DNA from: MGBC163016 sp964649145
GTDB taxonomy: Bacteria; Actinomycetota; Coriobacteriia; Coriobacteriales; Eggerthellaceae
DNA length: 7,398 nucleotides
Direction: 5' to 3'
Assembly (NCBI GenBank): GCA_964649145.1
Contig: CAZYOQ010000039.1
Location: 1 to 7,398, forward strand
In this document: positions 1 through 6,411 of the stretch, one piece after another
Layout: every line of letters begins with the position of its first letter
How positions within the stretch are numbered: the stretch's first letter is position 1
The notes under the pieces: model-generated
What the model was told of the DNA's origin: nothing
Databases searched by the model: none
The model's input: only the letters and a program-made list of their open reading frames with translations
Translations under genes and position numbers: made by a program

Positions 1-86
1 AAGCGTGCGAGTTCCGCAGCAGCTTCGCTAAAATCGTCCATCGGGTGCGAGAGCAGTGAGAAGATTGCTACAAGAGCCCTCTTCAT
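1..86 (-). CDS. Possible start of an unidentified gene, cut by the left edge
   Basis: A minus-strand frame begins with ATG at 86 and stays open to the window edge: 28 complete codons starting MKRALVAIFSLLSHP, then an acidic, alanine-rich helix-like stretch. An in-frame TAA lies four codons upstream, so the start is at this ATG or at the ATG at 41. No clear Shine-Dalgarno precedes it. The amphipathic, protein-like composition makes this frame more credible than the serine-rich frame open on the opposite strand. The visible part is too short to identify a family, and any link with the hydrogenase operon is unknown. Confidence 0.35.
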   Translation of the reverse strand, partial: MKRALVAIFSLLSHPMDDFSEAAAELAR

Positions 87-120
87 GGTTCGGAATTAAA
101 AACAAAGATGCACGAATCTG

Positions 121-143
121 GCCGAGGTCACGCGTTCCTCGGC
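121..143 (-). terminator. GC-rich hairpin downstream of the hydrogenase operon
   Basis: GCCGAGG and CCTCGGC form a perfect 7-bp stem around a 9-base loop, 134 bp after the hydA stop. In the minus direction a T-rich run (CTTTGTTTTT) follows only after about 13 bases, so it is not a perfect intrinsic terminator. It is the only strong hairpin between hydA and the next possible start. An untranslated tail or a regulatory role is possible instead. Confidence 0.45.
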
Positions 144-276
144 TTTACGACTTAAATCACACATGCATCCCCGCCTTCCCACAACAAGACCGAGTAAACT
201 GGAAGTTGAGGATATACGTAATTGACCCGAGATAAAGCAAATCCCCGACTTCTACAAACTAATATTTAAGAATGAT

Positions 277-1566
277 TTAGTGAACGCTACAGCTAAGACA
301 TGGGTCATAGGCGCGAACAAGCTTTTCCACCTCTAGCTGAATCTCGTCTTGAGACTTATCGCGCTCGATCATGTATTCCGCAAGTACGCGCATATCATTT
401 TCTATATTGGCAATGTTTTCGGCCGTAGGCGTGATAATGTTTGCGCTAAGAACCTTTCCAGCCTCATCAAGCTCGATCTTATGGAAAAGCGCCCCACGAG
501 GAGCCTCCGTAAAGCCTACGCCTACACCAGCGCATACATCGAAATCAACTGGCTCGCTTGAACCTTCGAATTCGTCTGCTGCCAAGCGACGGCAAAGCTC
601 GCTGCACTTAACAAGCGCGTCTACAATCTCGACAGCTTGGGCAACATTATTGGCGTAAGGATTGTACTCAGGTGGACGCAAGCCGGCCTTTGCTGCTGCA
701 AATCTTGCAGGTTCACAAAGTTGTGCCCAAGAAGCATTTACCCTTGAAAGCGCACTTGCAAAAAACGACTTGCCAGTTCTCTTAGCACGAGACAAAAACG
801 CCGCTGAATGATCAATTGCATATTCCTCAATCTCGTCATCCATGCCTTGTACGTCAAAAACATAGTCGGCGCGCACGAATTTGGCCGTATTCGACCCAAT
901 GACTGGGTACCTTCCCTCTTCGACCATAGCAATCATATCGCCAGCGGTTTGAATCGGATAAACATCGAAATCGCTGAAAAGATCGACACAGGATAAAGCA
1001 AAGTCAAGCGTTGCGTCCATTTTTTCGGCAAGTTCAAGATACTGTTTCTTGGAAATCTCGGAAGTAAAACCTCCAACAACGGCAGTAATAGGGTGAATAG
1101 AACGCCCGCCTATCTTGGTGCAAAGCTCGTTTCCTAAAGCCTTCAAGCCCAAAGCCTGCTCGAACAGATCAGAGTTCGACTCTGCCAAAGGAAATACGCT
1201 TTTATGACCTAGGAAATCTGGTGCTGCAAACACAAATAGGTGCGTTGCGTGGTTTTGGATGTATGAGCCATATACCAAAAGCTCTCGCAAAGCCCGCGTA
1301 CGGTCGGTGGTCTCTACCCCAAAGATGTTCTCGATAGCCAAGAGATCGGTGACAGTGTGGCTTGCTGAACAAATTCCGCAAACACGAGATGATATATATG
1401 GAACCTCGGTAAAAGGCCTGCCCTTCACCATCGATTCAAAAAGGCGCGCCGCTTCTGTTACCTTAAACTCGCAAGTCTTGATGGCTCCATCTTCGATAAG
1501 AAGATGGATGTCTCCATGACCTTCAACCCTAGCAATGTGATCGACTTTTATCTCTTGTTTAGCCAT
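277..1566 (-). CDS. hydA: [NiFe] hydrogenase (group 3b) large (alpha) subunit, catalytic
   Basis: This 429-residue subunit holds the Ni-Fe(CN)2CO centre where H2 is oxidised or made. The L0 region reads ARVEGHGDIHL (residues 12-22). L1 is RVCGICSASHT with C63 and C66, and L2 is DPCLSCSVH with C423 and C426; these four cysteines ligate the metals. FTEAPRGALFH and IITPTAENIANIENDM are the other conserved blocks of group 3 large subunits. The TAA follows directly after His429, the residue at which the maturation endopeptidase normally cuts, so no removable C-terminal tail is encoded. The ATG lies 2 bp after the delta stop. With the beta, gamma and delta genes upstream in that order, the set matches cytosolic NADP-linked sulfhydrogenases. 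An NAD-linked role, or sulfur reduction as a side activity, cannot be excluded. No hyp or endopeptidase genes are in the window. Confidence 0.96.
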   Translation of the reverse strand: MAKQEIKVDHIARVEGHGDIHLLIEDGAIKTCEFKVTEAARLFESMVKGRPFTEVPYISSRVCGICSASHTVTDLLAIENIFGVETTDRTRALRELLVYGSYIQNHATHLFVFAAPDFLGHKSVFPLAESNSDLFEQALGLKALGNELCTKIGGRSIHPITAVVGGFTSEISKKQYLELAEKMDATLDFALSCVDLFSDFDVYPIQTAGDMIAMVEEGRYPVIGSNTAKFVRADYVFDVQGMDDEIEEYAIDHSAAFLSRAKRTGKSFFASALSRVNASWAQLCEPARFAAAKAGLRPPEYNPYANNVAQAVEIVDALVKCSELCRRLAADEFEGSSEPVDFDVCAGVGVGFTEAPRGALFHKIELDEAGKVLSANIITPTAENIANIENDMRVLAEYMIERDKSQDEIQLEVEKLVRAYDPCLSCSVH

Positions 1567-1568
1567 GA

Positions 1569-2327
1569 TTATCCGCCAATCTCAACCATGTTGAAAATTT
1601 CTAGCGCCGATTCAAAGATATCTGGATCTAGACCTGTGGCTTTTGCCGCGTGTCTTGCTGTTTCAATGTTCGCATCTGGGGAAAGCCCCGCGCATCCGTT
1701 GCAGGGGCGCCCAAGGTTAGGGCATCTTGCTCCGCATCCTGACATGGTAACCAACCCCATGCAGATTTTCCCTTCGGTGTAGAAACAACCGCGTTCGTTT
1801 CGCTTGCATTCCCCACACAAGGTGGAAGTATGTTTGTAAAGGTTATTGCCATATAGGGCACTTTGGAGGGTTTTCACGAAATCATACGGGTCAATAGGGC
1901 AACAATGAACTTTGTAGTCCACGTCAACCACATCACCCACAGCTCTAGGCTTATAGGCTACATCCGAGACAATTGCGGGAACATCTCCCCTATAGGCTTC
2001 CTCTTGGCGTCCATCATAGTTTGCAGAGGCTAAGCCTGGGATGCCTGCCGTTCCAGCACATGCACCAATGGTAATTACAACCTTGGCGCGGTCGCGAAGC
2101 TCACGTACAACCTTTTCGGCCTCTTTGGTAGTAACAGCTCCCTCAATAACCGCGACGTCAAAACTTTCAGGCATTGGCTCAGAGGATGTAAGCTGCCAGT
2201 ATTTCATATCTATCTGACCCAAGACATCCATGAGGTATTTTTCGGCATTAGTGATGTTGATCTGACATCCGAAGCAACTTGCCAGCCCCACTACCACTAC
2301 ACGCGGTATTTTCTGTTCTTCGCTCAA
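1569..2327 (-). CDS. hydD: [NiFe] hydrogenase (group 3b) small (delta) subunit
   Basis: This 252-residue electron-transfer small subunit pairs with the alpha subunit. It has no twin-arginine signal peptide, so the enzyme is cytosolic, as expected of group 3. Proximal-cluster ligands are GLASCFGC (C18, C21), TIGACAG (C90) and HCCPIDPYDF (C142 or C143; the usual Gly before this Cys is itself Cys here). The C-terminal half carries eight more cysteines: CGEC (171, 174), C181, C189, SGCGARCPN (198, 202) and PCNGC (209, 212). These fit two further [4Fe-4S] clusters. The gene starts at a TTG with an excellent ribosome binding site and lies 81 bp after the gamma gene, the only real gap within the operon. 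It stops 2 bp before the ATG of the alpha gene, so those two are almost surely coupled. Confidence 0.95.
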   Translation of the reverse strand: MSEEQKIPRVVVVGLASCFGCQINITNAEKYLMDVLGQIDMKYWQLTSSEPMPESFDVAVIEGAVTTKEAEKVVRELRDRAKVVITIGACAGTAGIPGLASANYDGRQEEAYRGDVPAIVSDVAYKPRAVGDVVDVDYKVHCCPIDPYDFVKTLQSALYGNNLYKHTSTLCGECKRNERGCFYTEGKICMGLVTMSGCGARCPNLGRPCNGCAGLSPDANIETARHAAKATGLDPDIFESALEIFNMVEIGG

Positions 2328-2333
2328 ATCAAA

Positions 2334-2340
2334 CCTCCCT
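2334..2340 (-). promoter_or_regulatory. Strong Shine-Dalgarno that fixes the TTG start of hydD
   Basis: AGGGAGG on the minus strand lies six bases (TTTGAT) upstream of the TTG at 2327. No in-frame ATG or GTG gives a full-length N-terminus before the conserved GLASCFGC motif, so this site decides the start. Confidence 0.75.
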
Positions 2341-2408
2341 AATGACTCATGCCACTACAATCTTGCACATAGAAGCGCAAACAAAGATGGTGTAAAAGCC
2401 ACAAAACA

Positions 2409-3332
2409 TCACATTGAACCCTGGATATTCTTCGCTTCCCAATAATTGAAAACAGGCCCGTCAATGCAGCAATACTGGTGGCCTATCTGACAATGGCCAC
2501 ACTTGCCCATCCCGCACTTCATGTGACGCTCGAAACTCATGTATATTCGGTCGTAGCTAATGCCCTTTTTGCGCATCTCCTCGACAACGAACTTATACAT
2601 CACGGGAGGCCCACAAACTGCGCCATAAGTATTATCGGGGTCAATATCAAGGTGCGCGAACGGAGCAGTAACAAGCCCTACTTCTCCATCCCATGTATCG
2701 TCTGGGTTATCCACCGTTAAATAAAGGTCGAAATCCTTGCGGTGGCGCCACATCTCAAACTGGTCGCGAAACATTACTTCGCTGGGATTCTTCGAGCCAT
2801 AGATTATCGTGACTTTCCCAAATTCTGAACGTTCGTCGTGAATATTGTTGATAAGCGAGCGCAACGGAGCAATTCCAAGACCGCCCGCCACAAGAAGGAT
2901 ATTGTGGCCTTTCATATCCTCGAACGGGAAAGGCTTACCATAAGGGCCACGGATGCCTACGATATCGCCGCACTGCATCTCATGTAGATGCTGCGTGAAC
3001 TCGCCCGCGCGACGAACGCAAAGCTCGATGAAACCGCCTTTCGAAGGCGAACTCGAAATCGAGATAGGAGCCTCACCAATACCGAATATAGACACCTCAA
3101 CAAACTGCCCTGGCTCGTGATGGAAAGCCTCGCGGATACGCTGGTCGATGAAGCGGAACTCGAAAAGCTTTTCGGTTTCAGTCAGCTGTGTAATGGAGGT
3201 TATGCGGGCAGGCCAAGGCCTATACGGGTTTTCCCTCATCATGTCTGCGCCAGAAACATATGGCGCGGCATGTTCTATGGGGCTTACCTTCACTTGTGCA
3301 CTAGCAGGCATCATCAGCCCCTTTCCTCTCAA
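2409..3332 (-). CDS. hydG: [NiFe] hydrogenase (group 3b) gamma subunit, FAD/NAD(P)-binding oxidoreductase with 2Fe-2S cluster
   Basis: This ferredoxin reductase-like subunit exchanges electrons with NAD(P)(H). An FAD domain spans about residues 40-135, with EAPISISSSP at 87-96 as the flavin-binding motif. The NAD(P) domain follows, with LLVAGGLGIAPLRSL at 146-160 and CGPPVMYKF in the second half. The C-terminal KCGMGKCGHC...YCC (Cys273, 278, 281 and 288 or 289) holds a [2Fe-2S] cluster, as in PyrK and sulfhydrogenase gamma. The longest frame begins at a TTG (3332). The more likely start is one of two tandem ATGs (3314, 3311), which follow an AGAGGAAAGGGG Shine-Dalgarno. Either way the start overlaps the end of hydB by 11-14 bases, which suggests translational coupling. 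The TTG would give 307 residues, the ATGs 301 or 300. The name hydG follows archaeal usage and is unrelated to the [FeFe] hydrogenase maturase HydG. Confidence 0.93.
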   Translation of the reverse strand: MRGKGLMMPASAQVKVSPIEHAAPYVSGADMMRENPYRPWPARITSITQLTETEKLFEFRFIDQRIREAFHHEPGQFVEVSIFGIGEAPISISSSPSKGGFIELCVRRAGEFTQHLHEMQCGDIVGIRGPYGKPFPFEDMKGHNILLVAGGLGIAPLRSLINNIHDERSEFGKVTIIYGSKNPSEVMFRDQFEMWRHRKDFDLYLTVDNPDDTWDGEVGLVTAPFAHLDIDPDNTYGAVCGPPVMYKFVVEEMRKKGISYDRIYMSFERHMKCGMGKCGHCQIGHQYCCIDGPVFNYWEAKNIQGSM

Positions 3333-4353
3333 AGAACTTCAATACCTCAATGGGAGAAATTCCCGCCTTGCACGCTTTGACGCACCTTCCGCAACCTACG
3401 CAAAGGTAGCGTCCGTGCTGATAATTGAAGCCGTTAAGTTTGTGGTACATACGGTGGCGAACACGCTCTGAGTTGGTGTTGCGGAAATTGTGGCCGCCTG
3501 TGACTAGAGCAAATTGCGGAGACGTGCAGGCATCCCAGACTCTATCGCGCCTGCCTGTCTTGCCGTCCATGTCAAGAACGTCAACAATATCGAAGCAGTA
3601 GCACGTCGGACAAACCGCTGAACATGCCGTACAGGAAAGGCAGCGGCCTCCAAGCTCGTCCCAGAACTCGTCTGAGTGGAACGCGTCCATCAGCATCGGA
3701 ATTTCTTGGATAGCAGGAATATCCTCGTTGAAGGCAGCCTGCCTGGTGCGCGTGGCAAGGCGGAAGTCGTGCCTGTCTTGGTCTGTAGCCTCACGAGGGT
3801 TGCAGGCCGACTCTAAAATGTTAGCCGCTTCCACGCTTCCAATTGAAACGAAGTATCGCTCACCAATATCGGTCAAGAAAAGGTCGTAACCGCTTCTAGC
3901 CTCATCGGATTCCAGCAAATGGCAGAAGCATTTATCGGAAGGAGTGCAGCTGATGCCAACAATCATCGTGGCCTTTGCGTGTGCCTCATAATATGGGTCA
4001 GGGTAGCGAGCGTCATCAAACACTAATTTTAGGTTGTTAAGCGCATTGATATCACACGCATGAGCCCCGAAAAGAACCCTAGGCTTCACATCTAGCTCGT
4101 AGCTGTTGATTCCATCGCCTCGACCGTTGGTCTTATATTCGAAAAGTGTTTCCCTAGGCGGCAGAAAATACTTCTTGAGGGAAGACAACGTCATTGGATA
4201 ATCCAACGCGATGTCGTTGAAGGATTCCACGCGGTCAAACACGTAGTTGCTGCCTTTTTTTATCGGTGCTACAACTTCGTAGTCTTCCATAAAAGCATCG
4301 ATCAAAGACGGCAGCTCACAGGCATCTATCACTCGGTAAAGCAATGGACACAC
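3301..4353 (-). CDS. hydB: [NiFe] hydrogenase (sulfhydrogenase type, group 3b) beta subunit, 4Fe-4S electron carrier
   Basis: This iron-sulfur subunit passes electrons between the hydrogenase small subunit and the flavoprotein gamma subunit. It belongs to the family shared by archaeal sulfhydrogenase beta and anaerobic sulfite reductase subunit A. Two ferredoxin-like clusters are visible in the C-terminal half: CLSCTACSAVCPTCYC at 238-253 and CVGCGRCVKAC at 318-328. The N-terminal half holds FGAHACD (C100) and GISCTPSDKCFCH (C136, C142, C144), matching the sulfhydrogenase beta pattern as I recall it. The length of 350 is close to the archaeal protein. The GTG at 4353 sits directly against the AGAGGGGG Shine-Dalgarno. 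The TTG three codons on (4344) has a better spacing of about 8 bases and may be the true start. The gene ends inside the start region of the gamma gene. It opens a four-gene operon and lies behind a repeat-rich leader. Confidence 0.93.
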   Translation of the reverse strand: MCPLLYRVIDACELPSLIDAFMEDYEVVAPIKKGSNYVFDRVESFNDIALDYPMTLSSLKKYFLPPRETLFEYKTNGRGDGINSYELDVKPRVLFGAHACDINALNNLKLVFDDARYPDPYYEAHAKATMIVGISCTPSDKCFCHLLESDEARSGYDLFLTDIGERYFVSIGSVEAANILESACNPREATDQDRHDFRLATRTRQAAFNEDIPAIQEIPMLMDAFHSDEFWDELGGRCLSCTACSAVCPTCYCFDIVDVLDMDGKTGRRDRVWDACTSPQFALVTGGHNFRNTNSERVRHRMYHKLNGFNYQHGRYLCVGCGRCVKACKAGISPIEVLKFFERKGADDAC

Positions 4354-4389
4354 CCCCCTCTACATTTATTTAATTGTAAAGGGGTGTCC
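4346..4389 (-). promoter_or_regulatory. Imperfect hairpin covering the hydB ribosome binding site
   Basis: On the minus strand GGACACCCCTTTAC (4376-4389) can pair with GTAGA-GGGGGG-TGTGTCC (4346-4363). GGACAC pairs with GTGTCC, CCC with GGG, and TTTAC with GTAGA (one G-T pair), with a single-base bulge and a three-G bulge around an AT-rich 12-base loop. The 3' arm contains the Shine-Dalgarno run AGAGGGGG and the GTG start codon. If transcribed, it could hide the translation start; as DNA it could also be an operator. Function is inferred from position only. Confidence 0.4.
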
Positions 4390-4391
4390 TG

Positions 4392-4398
4392 ATTAATA
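4392..4398 (-). promoter_or_regulatory. Possible -10 element of the hydrogenase operon
   Basis: TATTAAT on the minus strand would place the transcript start near 4385, at the outer arm of the leader hairpin. No good -35 box is visible 16-18 bases upstream, which would suit an activator-dependent promoter. TACAAT at 4372-4377 is an alternative -10. The choice is uncertain. Confidence 0.22.
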
Positions 4399-4410
4399 TT
4401 GTCTCAATAT
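4396..4410. promoter_or_regulatory. 15-bp palindrome ATATTG-TCT-CAATAT
   Basis: This is a perfect 6+3+6 palindrome, directly abutting the CGCAAAAG repeat and overlapping a TATTAAT element on the minus strand (4392-4398) that could be a -10 box for the hydrogenase operon. A protein bound here would sit on or next to the promoter. It differs from the FNR/CRP (TTGAT-N4-ATCAA) and Rex consensus sites as I know them, so the binding factor is unknown. Confidence 0.35.
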
Positions 4411-4439
4411 CGCAAAAGGCGAATAAAACATCTTTTGCG
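4411..4439. promoter_or_regulatory. Operator-like inverted repeat CGCAAAAG-N13-CTTTTGCG
   Basis: Two perfect 8-base arms, CGCAAAAG (4411-4418) and CTTTTGCG (4432-4439), are offset by 21 bp, about two helical turns. This is the geometry expected of a dimeric helix-turn-helix regulator site. It sits 58-86 bp upstream of the hydB GTG and is not followed by a T-run in the minus direction, which argues against a terminator. I cannot match it to a named regulator motif. Confidence 0.4.
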
Positions 4440-4440
4440 T

Positions 4441-4509
4441 GAAGAAAAACAAAAATAGGTGCCGTTCACGTAAAGAAATGGCCGCTTTCTTTCAAAAACA
4501 ACCATTTCT
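4441..4509 (-). terminator. Candidate transcription end downstream of ndk (weak)
   Basis: On the minus strand, beginning about 28 bases after the ndk stop, AGAAATGG is repeated inverted as CCATTTCT (arms 4502-4509 and 4474-4481, 8 bp perfect). A second, nested pair, AAAGAAA/TTTCTTT, occupies 4472-4492. A T-rich run (TATTTTTGTTTTTCTTC) ends the region. The T-run lies some 15 bases beyond the stem rather than directly after it, so this is not a textbook intrinsic terminator. The position between ndk and the hydrogenase operon makes termination here plausible. Confidence 0.35.
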
Positions 4510-4537
4510 GCGAATGAACTTATGTGTCAATACAAGC

Positions 4538-4942
4538 TTATGAGAAGAAGATCGAAATCTCGCGTTCGGCCGATTCTGGGGAATCGGAGCCATGGATAAC
4601 ATTTTCGTCCATGATAAGGCCGAAATCTCCGCGGATAGTGCCGGGAGCCGCCTCAAGCGGGTTGGTTGCTCCCATGAGGCTGCGGCACTTCTTTACAGCG
4701 TCTTCGCCGCTAATTACCATTTTCACAACAGGGCCAGAAGTAATGTATTTTATAAGTCCATCATAAAATGGCTTGCCTTCGTGTTCGGCATAATTCGCCT
4801 TAGCTTGCTCGAGAGTTACCATGCCAAGTTCCATGCGCTCCACACTAAGTCCTGCGCGCTCGAACCTGTTCACAATCTCGCCGATATGGTGATTGCGAAC
4901 ACCGTCTGGCTTGATCATCGAGTAAGTCTTTTGAATTGCCAT
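4538..4942 (-). CDS. ndk: Nucleoside diphosphate kinase
   Basis: This 134-residue enzyme transfers the gamma-phosphate of ATP to nucleoside diphosphates through a phosphohistidine, which balances the NTP and dNTP pools in the cytosol. The sequence starts with the classic TYSMIKPDGV segment (Lys11 in the nucleotide site). It contains the family's TNPLEAAPGTIRGDFG region at about 93-108, and it ends with NVIHGSDSPESAEREI, in which His117 is the phosphorylated residue. All catalytic landmarks are present and the length is typical for the short bacterial form. The ATG is preceded by an AAAGGAAAG Shine-Dalgarno 6-7 bases away. It follows the TPR gene by 56 bp in the same direction, so the two may share a transcript. 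The downstream gap before the hydrogenase operon is rich in inverted repeats. Confidence 0.98.
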   Translation of the reverse strand: MAIQKTYSMIKPDGVRNHHIGEIVNRFERAGLSVERMELGMVTLEQAKANYAEHEGKPFYDGLIKYITSGPVVKMVISGEDAVKKCRSLMGATNPLEAAPGTIRGDFGLIMDENVIHGSDSPESAEREISIFFS

Positions 4943-4998
4943 TTGCTTTCCTTTCGATTTTCTTCTTTTCGCACCGTCTGCTTAGACGATGTTAGAAA

Positions 4999-6339
4999 CT
5001 ATTGGTTCAAGCTGAGGAAATAAAGTTCAACTCCGGATATCTCCCAGCCTATGAAGTGGCGCACAAGCAAGACATGATACGTTACCTTTCCGCCCTTATC
5101 GGTGGTCAAGGTGACGAAAGCTTCTGATTCAGATGCGGTCTTGTTGATTCCATCTATGGAAATATCGCAGCCTGGAGTTATAGATGAGGTCATAGCGTGA
5201 ATGTTTTCTTCTGAAAGACCGTCAGCAAAAACTGTCGTTTCGGCCTGTTCAGGATCGTTAAAGAGTTGCTCGATCACGCTTGATTGCGAAGGGATCCCAA
5301 ACCCTTTAAAGTAGCCAAACATGCCTGCACCTAAAATCAAAACGACCAGAACTATGAGCGCGATGATTATCTTTAAACCTACGTTGCGGTTTTTGCGATC
5401 CTTCTTCGCCATCGCTTTTGAGAGCTCTTCAAGTTCTGCATCGGTAGTCTCAAAGAAAGTAGAATTAGTTGCATCGTATGCATCCACATAGCCGGGGAAT
5501 TGCGCCTGGTTTTCGATCTCGTTGTCGTAGAAGAAGGGAGTATCGTTCGTTTCGTCAAGAAACTGTGTGGAAACGTCCAAGCCAGACATATCGATGCTTG
5601 CTGTAGGAAAATCTAGAGCCTGCGCTTTTTGAATTTCAGAAAGAGCACGCTGATAATCGACATCCGCTGAATCGGAAAGAGTATAAGTCCCGTCTGCTGT
5701 GGCCTCATTGAAAGCCGCAAGAGCCTCAGACATCTTCCCGCTCGCTACATAGGCCTGTCCCATGCTCGCATTGATACGATTGCGAGTGTTGTTGCTCATG
5801 GGGAACTGGAGTGCACTTTCGTAAGACAAGACCGCGTCGTCTGGGCGGTCAAGCGCCATAAAGCAGATACCAAGGTTGAGTAGAGCCTTTGACGGATCGG
5901 GGTTGGCCTCATCAAGAGCCGCTTCCCTAAACGCCACGCCTGCCTCGGCCGATTTGCCAAGCTTAAGCTGAGCGTTTCCAAGACCCATATATGCTTTATA
6001 TGCGGTGTTGTAAGTTTCGTCGCCAATGGCAAGCTGGAAATAGTCTATGGCCTTGTTGTAATCCTTCAAAGAAGCATATGCCATGCCTATGTTGTTCTGC
6101 AGCGACCCCTTGGCTTCATAGTCTGGATCGTTTAACGCCTGAGTGTATGCCTGTATTGCTTCCTTGGGGTTCTTCAGCTTCACCAAGCAATTGCCTATGC
6201 GGTGATATATAAGCCCAACCTCGCCATGCGAGAACGGAACCGAAGAGTCTTGAAGGCATGCAGTATATGCGCGCAAGGCGCCACGATAATCATCGGACTT
6301 ATAGCACACAGTGGCCTGGTCGAACAAGGTAGTATTCAT
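4999..6339 (-). CDS. TPR-repeat protein with a single membrane segment and C-terminal extracytoplasmic domain
   Basis: I do not recognise a named family for this 446-residue protein. Residues 1 to about 245 are tandem tetratricopeptide repeats. Clear units are near 42-70 (GLIYHRIGNCLVKLKNPKEA), 79-106, 114-142, 152-178 and 190-215, each with the A/G-Y/L-G-A pattern of TPR helices. They are followed by an acidic, low-complexity linker at roughly 245-305. A basic stretch (KAMAKKDRKNRN, 308-319) then precedes one strongly hydrophobic helix at about 322-343. By the positive-inside rule the TPR half should be cytoplasmic and the last 100 residues outside. That tail, ending in a VTYHVLLVRHFIGWEISGVE region, looks like a small alpha/beta domain with a beta-rich end; I cannot name it. 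The ATG has a GAGGGA Shine-Dalgarno 7 bases upstream. A scaffold role in envelope assembly or signalling is an inference. ndk starts 56 bp downstream. Confidence 0.85.
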   Translation of the reverse strand: MNTTLFDQATVCYKSDDYRGALRAYTACLQDSSVPFSHGEVGLIYHRIGNCLVKLKNPKEAIQAYTQALNDPDYEAKGSLQNNIGMAYASLKDYNKAIDYFQLAIGDETYNTAYKAYMGLGNAQLKLGKSAEAGVAFREAALDEANPDPSKALLNLGICFMALDRPDDAVLSYESALQFPMSNNTRNRINASMGQAYVASGKMSEALAAFNEATADGTYTLSDSADVDYQRALSEIQKAQALDFPTASIDMSGLDVSTQFLDETNDTPFFYDNEIENQAQFPGYVDAYDATNSTFFETTDAELEELSKAMAKKDRKNRNVGLKIIIALIVLVVLILGAGMFGYFKGFGIPSQSSVIEQLFNDPEQAETTVFADGLSEENIHAMTSSITPGCDISIDGINKTASESEAFVTLTTDKGGKVTYHVLLVRHFIGWEISGVELYFLSLNQ

Positions 6340-6411
6340 GCTACATTCCCTCTTTCGAGCATACAGCCATATATAAATGCATTGGTTTTACAGAAAGTAA
6401 CATTGCAAAAA
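6340..6411 (-). promoter_or_regulatory. Possible promoter before the TPR gene (weak)
   Basis: The 72-bp gap upstream of the TPR gene contains an AT-rich TTTATATA block and, 17 bases upstream of it on the minus strand, TTACTT. This is at best a partial match to a sigma-70 promoter. No hairpin with a T-run separates the cyclophilin from the TPR gene, so read-through is equally possible. Confidence 0.2.

Noticed and set aside
232..1001. Short repeated string GATAAAGCAAA near 232 and again near 992
   Set aside because: Only 11 bases, one copy inside hydA coding sequence; consistent with chance.
349..1782. Several plus-strand open frames (for example 371-658, 808-996, 1259-1519, 1504-1782)
   Set aside because: They lie opposite hydA and hydD, have no family-like sequence, and the minus-strand proteins carry every expected motif.
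4975..4988. CGTCT-GCTT-AGACG hairpin between the TPR gene and ndk
   Set aside because: A 5-bp stem without a following T-run on either strand; too weak to call a terminator or regulator.
4592..5023. Plus-strand frame of 143 codons opposite ndk
   Set aside because: It is antisense to a fully conserved ndk and runs over the intergenic gap; the composition looks like a shadow.
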